NCBI RefSeq assembly: GCF_014647835.1 | Contig: NZ_BMPY01000006.1 | Span: 124,001 to 188,000 of the forward strand | Reading direction: 5' to 3' | From: Microbispora rosea subsp. aerata | GTDB taxonomy: Bacteria; Actinomycetota; Actinomycetes; Streptosporangiales; Streptosporangiaceae | Length of the DNA stretch: 64,000 bases | Part shown: positions 54,873-62,328 of the stretch, in pieces | How the letters are laid out: each line of letters opens with the position of its first letter | Numbering within the stretch: the stretch's first letter is position 1 | Made by a program: the position numbers and the translations under genes | The notes under the pieces: model-generated | The model's input: only the letters and a program-made list of their open reading frames with translations | What the model was told of the DNA's origin: nothing | The model's database searches: none

Positions 54873-56438
54873 TCAGCCGCAGCGGGTTCCCTCAGGCGGG
54901 ACCTTCCCCTCCAGCAGGTACGCGTTGACCTTGTCGTCGATGCACTGGTTCTGGCCGTACGCGCCGTGGCCCTCGCCGTTCAGCGTCAGCAGCACGCCCG
55001 TGCGAAGCTGTTCGGCCAGCCGCGGCGCCCACTGGTACGGCGTGGCGGGATCGTTGGTGACGCCGACCACCAGGATGGGGTTGGACCCGGTGGCGTCGAT
55101 GTGCCTGGCGGCGTCGTCCCCGCGGACCGGCCAGACGCTGCACGCCCCCGCGCCGATCGCGGTCGGCGCGAAGATCGGGGCCCGCTCCCGCAGCCGCCGG
55201 GCCAGCTCCTCGGCCTGGGCGACGGTGGGCCGGTCGGTGCTGTCGACGCACAGCACCGCCGGCAGCGAGAACTGCAGGGTCGAGTAGGAGCCGTTCGGCT
55301 GCCGCCCGGTGTACTGGTCGGCCAGCGCGAGCAGGCCGTCGAGCTTGCCCTTCCTGCCCTCGTCCAGCGCCTCGGTGAGCAGCGGCCAGGTGTACTTGCT
55401 GTAGAGCGCCTGGGTGATGCCCACCCTGGCGATGTCCTCGGTGACCTTGCGCGAGCCGACCTTCCCCGGCGTACGGGTCAGGGTGTCGAGGAGCTTCAGC
55501 ACGGTGGCGTTCGCCTCGACGGGGGTGGCGCCGAGCGGGCAGCTCGTCCGCGTCTTGGTGCAATCGGCCAGGTAGTCCTCGTACGCCTTCTGGAAGCCGA
55601 GGGTCTGAGTCTTGGCCATTTCGAGCATGGTGACCGAGGGATCGACGGCGGAGTCGAGCACCATCCGCCCCACCTTCTTCGGGTACTGCGTGGCGTACAC
55701 CGCCCCGAGGTGGGTGCCGTAGGAGAAACCGAAGTAGTTGAGGTACGGCTCACCGAGGGCCACACGCAGCGACTCCATGTCGCGCGCCACGTTCACGGTG
55801 CCGACGTACGGCAGGATCCAGCCCGCGTTGCGCTCGCACGCCTGGGCGAAGCCCTTGACGAGCTTGGTCTCGGTCGCGGTGTTCTCGCTGGGCTCCTCGC
55901 TGATGTACTTGTCCATCTCGGGGCCGCTGAGGCAGCGGACGCCGCTGCTGCGCTCCACGCCGCGCGGGTCGAAGCTGACGAGGTCGTAGCGGCGGTTCAG
56001 GGTGGAGAACGCGTGGGCCGCGTTGATGAGCGTGGTGACGCCGGAGCCGCCGGGCCCGCCGAAGTTGAAGACCAGGGAGCCGATCCGCTGCGCCTGGTCG
56101 GTGGCCCGCAGCCGGACCAGGGCGATGCCGATCTTACGGCCCTCGGGTCTGGCGTAGTCGAGGGGCACTTCGAGCGTGGCGCACTCGAAGCCGGAGGAGG
56201 TGGCGGTCTCCTCGCACGGCTTCCAGGACAGGGAGGAAGGCGTGGCCGACGCGTACTCCTCCGGCGTGACCCGCGCGCCTCCGCAGCCCGCGGTCGCGGC
56301 CATCGCCCCGAACCCGGCGATCACCGCCGCCACCACCGGCCAGACCTTGCGCACCGGCACCCCGCGGCCCCGCGGTGCGTCGCGGTGGGTCGGCGTGCGA
56401 GCCGGCACCTTCCGCGCCGATGCCTCATGCGCCGACAT
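54873..56438 (-). CDS. Secreted alpha/beta-hydrolase peptidase (TAP-like)
   Basis: A protein of about 521 residues, an exported lipoprotein serine peptidase of the tripeptidyl aminopeptidase / Slp family. A hydrophobic segment and lipobox ATAGC (C52) follow a 30-residue basic lead; then the oxyanion motif FNFGGPGGSGV, nucleophile elbow YFGFSYGTHLGA, and a C-terminal TAP-like domain ending GHGAYGQNQC with the catalytic histidine. ATG 56438 is my choice; a GTG at 56354 would give a more typical short signal peptide. Divergent from ppdK. Confidence 0.9.
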   Translation of the reverse strand: MSAHEASARKVPARTPTHRDAPRGRGVPVRKVWPVVAAVIAGFGAMAATAGCGGARVTPEEYASATPSSLSWKPCEETATSSGFECATLEVPLDYARPEGRKIGIALVRLRATDQAQRIGSLVFNFGGPGGSGVTTLINAAHAFSTLNRRYDLVSFDPRGVERSSGVRCLSGPEMDKYISEEPSENTATETKLVKGFAQACERNAGWILPYVGTVNVARDMESLRVALGEPYLNYFGFSYGTHLGAVYATQYPKKVGRMVLDSAVDPSVTMLEMAKTQTLGFQKAYEDYLADCTKTRTSCPLGATPVEANATVLKLLDTLTRTPGKVGSRKVTEDIARVGITQALYSKYTWPLLTEALDEGRKGKLDGLLALADQYTGRQPNGSYSTLQFSLPAVLCVDSTDRPTVAQAEELARRLRERAPIFAPTAIGAGACSVWPVRGDDAARHIDATGSNPILVVGVTNDPATPYQWAPRLAEQLRTGVLLTLNGEGHGAYGQNQCIDDKVNAYLLEGKVPPEGTRCG

Positions 56439-56564
56439 TTCTCGCGATCCCGCTCGCGACACTGACAACCCTCCGTGTTCGACAGTGTTCGGAGGGTGTC
56501 TCGTTTATATCGCACATCGTCGCGTACGCATCGCCGACTCACCGGAACGCCGCCTTACCGGACA

Positions 56565-56605
56565 ATGGTCTAGGACATTGGTCTAGTGCATTGGTCTAAA
56601 CCAAA
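56565..56605. promoter_or_regulatory. Triple 13-bp direct repeat TTGGTCTAG with a dre-like palindrome
   Basis: ATGGTCTAGGACA, TTGGTCTAGTGCA and TTGGTCTAAACCA follow each other with a strict 13-bp period (TGGTC at 56566, 56579, 56592). The last unit completes ATTGGTCTAAACCAAA (56590-56605), close to the DasR/GntR dre consensus ACTGGTCTAGACCACT. Confidence 0.65.
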
Positions 56606-56634
56606 CTCCCGATCGCTGTACGGATCTTGCGCGA

Positions 56635-56650
56635 ATTGGTTTATACCAGT
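56635..56650. promoter_or_regulatory. Second dre-like site ATTGGTTTATACCAGT
   Basis: Matches 13 of 16 positions of the DasR dre consensus (allowing C or G at the second and fifteenth positions). Its centre is 45 bp from the first dre-like palindrome. Lies in the divergent promoter region of the peptidase and ppdK. Confidence 0.6.
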
Positions 56651-56825
56651 GCTGCGCCTTCGGGGAAATGGCTCTTCTTTGCAGTGGATTAGACCTCTAT
56701 GGTGCCTTCTACCTGCTGAAACGGCATATGTGGTGAAGGGTGACGTTTGGTGCTGCTTTTCCTAGGTACAGTCCTCGGTGTGGGCCGCGTCCGCGGTTTT
56801 ATTGAAGTGGGCGAAGGAGCGTCGC

Positions 56826-59462
56826 ATGCCCAAGTTTGTTTACGACTTCACCGAGGGCAACAAGGACCTCAAAGACCTACTCGGCGGCAAGGGTGCCAAT
56901 CTGGCGGAAATGACCAACATCGGCCTTCCCGTGCCTCCCGGCTTCACGATCACCACCGAGGCGTGCCGTCACTACCTCCGGCATGGCGGCATGCCCGACG
57001 GGCTGGCGGAGGAGATTGACGGGCACCTTGCCGCCCTCGAGGCGCGGATGGGCAAGCGCCTCGGCCAGGCGGACGACCCGCTTCTGGTGAGTGTGAGGTC
57101 GGGCGCCAAGTTCTCGATGCCCGGCATGATGGAGACGGTCCTCAACATCGGCCTCAACGACGACTCGGTCCTCGGGCTGGCCAAGCAGTCGGGCAACGAC
57201 CGCTTCGCGTGGGACTCCTACCGCCGGTTGATCCAGATGTTCGGCAAGACCGTCCTGGGCATCGACGGTGAGCTGTTCGAGCACGCGATGGACGAGCTCA
57301 AGGACGGCCGCGGCGACACCGACCTCGAGGCGGCCGACCTCCAGCGGCTGGTCGAGATCTTCAAGCGCATCGTCCGCGAGCGGGCGGGCCGCGAGTTCCC
57401 CGCCGATCCCCGGGAGCAGATGGACCTCGCGGTCAGGGCGGTCTTCGACTCCTGGAACGCCCCGCGCGCGGTCCTCTACCGCCGCCAGGAGCGCATCCCC
57501 GCCGACCTCGGCACCGCCGTGAACATCGTCGCCATGGTGTTCGGCAACATGGGCCCGGACTCCGGCACCGGCGTGGCCTTCACCCGCGACCCCGGCTCGG
57601 GACGGCAGGGCGTCTACGGCGACTACCTGGCCAACGCCCAGGGCGAGGACGTCGTCGCCGGCATCCGCAACACCGTCCCTCTGCAGGAGCTGGAGACGAT
57701 CAACCCGGCGGCCTACCGCGAGCTGCTCGACATCATGGCGACATTGGAGCGGCACTACCGCGACCTGTGCGACATCGAGTTCACGATCGAGCGCGGCAAG
57801 CTGTGGATGCTGCAGACCCGAGTCGGCAAGCGCACCGCCGCGGCGGCCTTCTGCATCGCCACCCAGCTCGTGGACGAGGGCCTGATCGACATGGACGAGG
57901 CGGTCACCCGGGTCACCGGCGACCAGCTCGCCCAGCTCATGTTCCCCCGCTTCGCCGCGACGGCGGGCAACCGCAAACTCACCACCGGCATGAACGCCTC
58001 GCCCGGCGCGGCCGTGGGCCGGGCGGTCTTCAGCTCCGAGCGGGCCGTCGAGCTGGCCGGGCAGGGTGAACAGGTCATCCTCGTACGCCGGGAGACGAAC
58101 CCCGACGACCTGGCCGGCATGATCGCGGCCCGCGGCGTGCTCACCTCCAGGGGCGGCAAGACCTCCCACGCCGCCGTGGTCGCCCGCGGCATGGGCAAGA
58201 CCTGCGTGTGCGGGGCGGAGGAGCTGGAGGTCGACCCGCACGCCCGCCGCTTCACCGCGCCCGGCGGGATCGTCGTGAACGAGGGCGACGTGATCTCGAT
58301 CGACGGAAGCACCGGCGCCGTGTATCTCGGTGAAGTCCCGGTGACCGCCTCGCCGGTCGCCGAATACTTCGAGGGCGGCCCCGTCGAGGACGAGCTGGTC
58401 CGGGCCGTCGACCGGATCATGACCCATGCCGACTCCGTCCGCCGGCTCGCCGTACGGGCGAACGCCGACACCCCCGAGGACGCCGCCCGCGCCCGGCGCT
58501 ACGGCGCGCAGGGCATCGGGCTGTGCCGTACGGAGCACATGTTCCTGGGGGAGCGGCGGCGGCTCGTGGAAGACCTGATCCTGGCCGCGACACCGCGGGA
58601 GCGGCAGGCGGCGCTCGACGCGCTGGAACCGCTGCAGACCGACGACTTCACCGGCATCTTCACGGCCATGCGCGGGCTGCCGGTGACGATCCGGCTGATC
58701 GACCCGCCGCTGCACGAGTTCCTGCCCGACTTCACCGAGCTCGCCGTCAAGGTGGCCGTCGCGGGCGAGGCGGCCGACGAGCGGGACCGCAGGCTGCTCG
58801 AGGCGGTCAAGCGGCTGCACGAGCAGAACCCGATGCTCGGCCTGCGCGGCGTACGGCTCGGCCTGACGATCCCCGGGCTGTTCGCCATGCAGGTGCGGGC
58901 CATCGCCACGGCGGCGCGGCGGGTCGACGGCGCCCGCGCGGAGATCATGATCCCGCTGGTCGGCGCGGTTCAGGAGCTGGAGATCGTCAAGGAGGAGGCG
59001 GAGCGCATCCTCGCCGAGGCGGGCGTGGACGCGGCGATCGGCACGATGATCGAGGTGCCGAGGGCGGCGCTGACGGCCGGGCAGATCGCCGAGGCCGCCG
59101 AGTTCTTCTCGTTCGGCACCAACGACCTCACCCAGATGACCTGGGGCTTCTCCCGCGACGACGTGGAGAGCGCCTTCTTCGGCAACTACCTCGACCTGGG
59201 CGTCTTCGGGGTCTCGCCGTTCGAGTCCATCGACCGCGAGGGTGTCGGCCGGCTGATCGAGATCGCGACCGAGGAGGGCAGGCGGACCAGGCCGGCCCTC
59301 AAGATCGGCATCTGCGGCGAGCACGGCGGGGACCCCGACTCGATCCACTTCTGCCACGAGGCCGGCCTCGACTACGTCTCCTGCTCGCCGTTCCGCATCC
59401 CCGTGGCCCGGCTGGAGGCCGGCCGGGCCGCCCTGACCTGCGCGGGCTCCGACACCCGATGA
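56826..59462 (+). CDS. ppdK: Pyruvate, phosphate dikinase
   Basis: An 878-residue enzyme interconverting pyruvate, ATP and phosphate with phosphoenolpyruvate, AMP and diphosphate. N-terminal ATP-grasp domain (GGKGANLAEMTNIGLPVPPGFTI), swivelling phosphohistidine domain with LTSRGGKTSHAAVVARGMGK (catalytic His in TSHAAV), and C-terminal PEP/pyruvate barrel (SFGTNDLTQMTWGFSRDDVE, catalytic cysteine in KIGICGEHGGDP). ATG 56826 after AAGGAG. Three GntR-type repeats upstream suggest carbon- or amino-sugar-dependent control. Confidence 0.96.
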   Translation: MPKFVYDFTEGNKDLKDLLGGKGANLAEMTNIGLPVPPGFTITTEACRHYLRHGGMPDGLAEEIDGHLAALEARMGKRLGQADDPLLVSVRSGAKFSMPGMMETVLNIGLNDDSVLGLAKQSGNDRFAWDSYRRLIQMFGKTVLGIDGELFEHAMDELKDGRGDTDLEAADLQRLVEIFKRIVRERAGREFPADPREQMDLAVRAVFDSWNAPRAVLYRRQERIPADLGTAVNIVAMVFGNMGPDSGTGVAFTRDPGSGRQGVYGDYLANAQGEDVVAGIRNTVPLQELETINPAAYRELLDIMATLERHYRDLCDIEFTIERGKLWMLQTRVGKRTAAAAFCIATQLVDEGLIDMDEAVTRVTGDQLAQLMFPRFAATAGNRKLTTGMNASPGAAVGRAVFSSERAVELAGQGEQVILVRRETNPDDLAGMIAARGVLTSRGGKTSHAAVVARGMGKTCVCGAEELEVDPHARRFTAPGGIVVNEGDVISIDGSTGAVYLGEVPVTASPVAEYFEGGPVEDELVRAVDRIMTHADSVRRLAVRANADTPEDAARARRYGAQGIGLCRTEHMFLGERRRLVEDLILAATPRERQAALDALEPLQTDDFTGIFTAMRGLPVTIRLIDPPLHEFLPDFTELAVKVAVAGEAADERDRRLLEAVKRLHEQNPMLGLRGVRLGLTIPGLFAMQVRAIATAARRVDGARAEIMIPLVGAVQELEIVKEEAERILAEAGVDAAIGTMIEVPRAALTAGQIAEAAEFFSFGTNDLTQMTWGFSRDDVESAFFGNYLDLGVFGVSPFESIDREGVGRLIEIATEEGRRTRPALKIGICGEHGGDPDSIHFCHEAGLDYVSCSPFRIPVARLEAGRAALTCAGSDTR

Positions 59463-59550
59463 GGTGGGATCCCGCCGGGGCGTTCACCGGGTCGCGCGGC
59501 ACGGCCCGGTGAACCGCCGCCGTCGCCCCCAACGGCGTGGGTGACGCGGG

Positions 59551-59580
59551 TGGCGGGGACGGCGCGGGCCGTCCCCGCCA
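59551..59580 (+). terminator. ppdK terminator hairpin
   Basis: Arms TGGCGGGGACGG (59551-59562) and CCGTCCCCGCCA (59569-59580), perfect 12 bp, loop CGCGGG, 88 bases after the ppdK stop. No long T tract. Confidence 0.75.
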
Positions 59581-59688
59581 TGACATCGAGCTATCTTCCA
59601 TCGCTCTACCGGATCTGTCGTGAACCCGACCTTGACGGGTACGCTCCATTCCCCGCCGTCGCGGGGGCGTTCCGAAAAGGGAGGACGC

Positions 59689-60993
59689 ATGGCCCGCTAC
59701 GACGAGCACGACCAGGCACGATGGGTGCCGGAGCCGCCGGGTAACCCCGAGCGGAGCGCGTTCGAGCGGGACCGGGCACGCGTGCTCCACAGCGCGTCGC
59801 TGCGCAGGCTCGCCGCCAAGACGCAGGTGGTGGCGCCCGGCGACTGCACCGGCTTGCACAGCCCCCGTACGCGGCTGACCCACTCTTTGGAATGCGCGCA
59901 GATCGGCCGGGAGATGGGCAAAGTCCTCGGTTGCGACCCCGACCTGGTGGAGACCGCCTGCCTCGCCCACGACCTCGGTCACCCTCCGTTCGGCCACAAC
60001 GGGGAGGCCGCCCTGGACGAGCTGGCCGCGCCGTGCGGCGGGTTCCAGGGCAACGCGCAGAACCTGCGCCTGCTGACCCGGCTGGAGGCCAAGGTCCTCA
60101 CCGAGGACGGCCGCAGCGCCGGGCTCAACCTCACCCGGGCCACGCTGGACTCGGTCTGCAAGTATCCCTGGGCCGGCTCCACCTGCCGCGTCCCCGGCGT
60201 GCCGCTCGCCGGCGAGGGCCAGCCGTACTGCGTCTACCCCGACGACCTCGCGGTCTTCCGGTGGGTACGGGAGGGGGCTCCGGACTACACGGTCGGTTTC
60301 GAGGCGCAGATCATGGACTGGGCCGACGACGTGGCCTACTCGGTGCACGACCTGGAGGACGCGCTGACGTGCGGCCACGTCACGATGGCGGCCCTGCGCG
60401 ACGGGCGGGAGCGGCTGGAGGTCTGCCGTCTGACGAGGGAGTGGTACGCCCCCGACGCCGACCTGGAGGAGCTGTCGGAGACCTTCGCGCGGCTGCTCGC
60501 CGAGCCGCTGTGGCCATCCGCCTTCGACGCCGGGCTGGCCGACCTCGCCGCGCTCAAACGGCTCAGCAGCGCGCTAATCGGCCGGTTGTGCCGCTCCGCG
60601 CAGGACGCCACGCGCGAGGCGTACGGCTGCCGCCCCGCGCCGGGAGGCGGGGACCGCCGTGATCGGTACGACGCCGATTTGGTGGTGCCGAGGACGACCC
60701 GGCTGGAGTGCGCGCTGCTGAAGGGGGTGACGGCCCGCTACGTGATGTCCCGGGAAGCCCACCACGCCGTCCAGGCCCGGCAGCGTGAGCTCATCCACGA
60801 GCTGGGCGACCTCGTCATGCGGGGCGCCCCCGCGACGCTGGAGCCCGCCCTGCGGCAGCAGTTCGAGCAGGCGTCCGACGACGCGGGGCGGCTGCGCGCG
60901 GTGGTCGACCAGATCGCGTCGCTGACCGACGCCGCCGCCGTGAGCTGGCACCGCCGCCTGTCCGCGGCCGCCCACCGCCTCACGGCCCGCTGA
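59689..60993 (+). CDS. dgt: Deoxyguanosinetriphosphate triphosphohydrolase-like protein
   Basis: A 434-residue HD-domain dNTP triphosphohydrolase. RRLAAKTQVVAPGDCTGLHSPRTRLTHSLE provides the first metal histidine (RLTHS), and CLAHDLGHPPFGHNGE the HD pair; FEAQIMDWADDVAYSVHDLEDA adds the later metal aspartate. ATG 59689 after GGGAGG. The dgt-dnaG neighbourhood is conserved in actinobacteria. Confidence 0.95.
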   Translation: MARYDEHDQARWVPEPPGNPERSAFERDRARVLHSASLRRLAAKTQVVAPGDCTGLHSPRTRLTHSLECAQIGREMGKVLGCDPDLVETACLAHDLGHPPFGHNGEAALDELAAPCGGFQGNAQNLRLLTRLEAKVLTEDGRSAGLNLTRATLDSVCKYPWAGSTCRVPGVPLAGEGQPYCVYPDDLAVFRWVREGAPDYTVGFEAQIMDWADDVAYSVHDLEDALTCGHVTMAALRDGRERLEVCRLTREWYAPDADLEELSETFARLLAEPLWPSAFDAGLADLAALKRLSSALIGRLCRSAQDATREAYGCRPAPGGGDRRDRYDADLVVPRTTRLECALLKGVTARYVMSREAHHAVQARQRELIHELGDLVMRGAPATLEPALRQQFEQASDDAGRLRAVVDQIASLTDAAAVSWHRRLSAAAHRLTAR

Positions 60994-61315
60994 CCCGGCC
61001 GGGGACCTGCCTGACCGCTGCGGCGAAGTGCCGTCAAGATGGCCCGGTCGTACGCGTCCCGTACCCGCGCCTCGGCGACGGCTGCCGCGCATCCGCTCGC
61101 GCTGCGCCTGTGCGCGGCGTCGACGAGCTGCGGCCCTGCCGCGAGACATGCCGGCCACGCACGTCACCCGGAGGGGGACGCTCCCCGGTCCCACTGGGTC
61201 GCCGTCGTCAGCGACGAGCAGGTCCGTAACGGGCTGCTGAACGAGGCCGCCGATCAGACGGTCGCCAGGTCGCGCACCTCACATGGCCCCGTGGCCTTCG
61301 GGTACGGCGGGCCGG
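60994..61315. other. Gap between convergent dgt and LytM-like gene
   Basis: 322 bases. No hairpin with a T tract and no recognisable gene. A short stretch (WVAVVSDEQVRNGLLNEAAD, plus strand near 61200) looks protein-like but runs into antisense sequence and is not called. Confidence 0.5.
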
Positions 61316-62182
61316 TCAGCCGGAACTCTTGGCCCCGATGTCGATCGGGATGGGGGTGGGGATCTCGTTGTTGTTGTTCTTCTTCTTCTTTTTCTTGGGC
61401 GGCTGGGTCTGCCGCGGGGTGGGGGTGGTGGGCTGGTTGGACGTGCACAGCTTGGTGCAGGGCGGGGTCTCGCCCAGCCGCTTGCGCAGCTTGAGCATCT
61501 CCTGGCGCGGCGAGACGGTGGGGTTGCCGTCGTCCCACGCGTCCAGGTACGGCCACGGCGGCACGATGCCCCGGCGCACCCACCAATACTGGGACGAGAC
61601 CGGCCACGAAATGGCGAAGTAGAGGTTGCTCGCGGTGTCGCGGGCGTTGCCGCTGTTGCCCACGCGGCCGAGCAGCTGCCCCGCCTTGACCTTGGTGCCC
61701 GGCGTGATGCCTTCCTCCACCGAGTCGAGGTGGCCGCCGAGGTACAGCACGCCGTCCTCGCCCTTGACCGTGACGAACCGGCCTTCCCGGTCGGGGCCGC
61801 GGTCGGTGGAGGGCGTCCAGAGGTTGTTGAGGTTGACCTCCTGGACCACGCCGTCGACCGGCGACACGAACGCGCACCCCTTCTTCGCCCAGATGGTGGT
61901 CTTGGGCAGCACCAGCAGCTTGCGGGCGTACGACGTCTTGCACCCCTTGACCGGGAAGACGTACGTGTAGGGGGACGCCTTCGGCGGCGGGACCCGCACC
62001 GGCTCGTCCCCGGGCGGCGGCACGACGGGGCCGGGCCGGGTGTCGTCGGCGGCGGCCGTGATGCCGCCACCCGGCGGCGGTGTGGGCGGCAGCGTGCTCA
62101 CTCCCGCGACCCCGGCGGGCGCGCCGCAGGACGCCACGATGAACGAGGCGCCGGCGAGGGCGGCCAGTCTCCCCGATCGCAT
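61316..62182 (-). CDS. LytM/M23-fold lipoprotein with lost metal ligands
   Basis: A 288-residue exported lipoprotein: signal peptide with lipobox IVASC (C19), Pro/Gly linker (25-75), an M23-like domain (FPVKGCKTSY ... GCAFVSPVDGVVQEV ... LYLGGHLDSVEEGI) and a Lys6-Asn4 C-terminal run. Active M23 proteins have HH-DYPATD-type ligands after the first strand; here that place reads RKLLVLPKTTIWA, so the first histidine and aspartate are gone and hydrolysis is unlikely. It may activate or bind cell-wall enzymes, as degenerate LytM factors do. ATG 62182 after GGTGGAG. Confidence 0.85.
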   Translation of the reverse strand: MRSGRLAALAGASFIVASCGAPAGVAGVSTLPPTPPPGGGITAAADDTRPGPVVPPPGDEPVRVPPPKASPYTYVFPVKGCKTSYARKLLVLPKTTIWAKKGCAFVSPVDGVVQEVNLNNLWTPSTDRGPDREGRFVTVKGEDGVLYLGGHLDSVEEGITPGTKVKAGQLLGRVGNSGNARDTASNLYFAISWPVSSQYWWVRRGIVPPWPYLDAWDDGNPTVSPRQEMLKLRKRLGETPPCTKLCTSNQPTTPTPRQTQPPKKKKKKNNNNEIPTPIPIDIGAKSSG

Positions 62183-62315
62183 GATCTCCACCTGGTCGAC
62201 GTTACCGAACCTTTCCTTTCTAACGGACCAAGCCGTACATCACGACCTGTTCCGGAAAGTCGTGATATGTCCTCAGCGTCGGCGGCGGGACGCCCGGGCT
62301 GTCGGGGGCAGGCTC

Positions 62316-62321
62316 TAGACT
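62316..62321 (+). promoter_or_regulatory. -10 element TAGACT of a leaderless dnaG promoter
   Basis: TAGACT ends seven bases before the dnaG GTG, the same geometry as at the HIT gene, and no Shine-Dalgarno lies between. Confidence 0.55.
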
Positions 62322-62328
62322 CGCCAGC

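Noticed and set aside
56877-59357. 826-codon open frame opposite ppdK
   Set aside because: Mirror frame of ppdK without start context or domain.
61039-61494. 151-codon plus-strand frame between dgt and the LytM-like gene
   Set aside because: Second half is antisense to the LytM-like gene (Ser/Cys/Trp-rich shadow); no domain in the first half.
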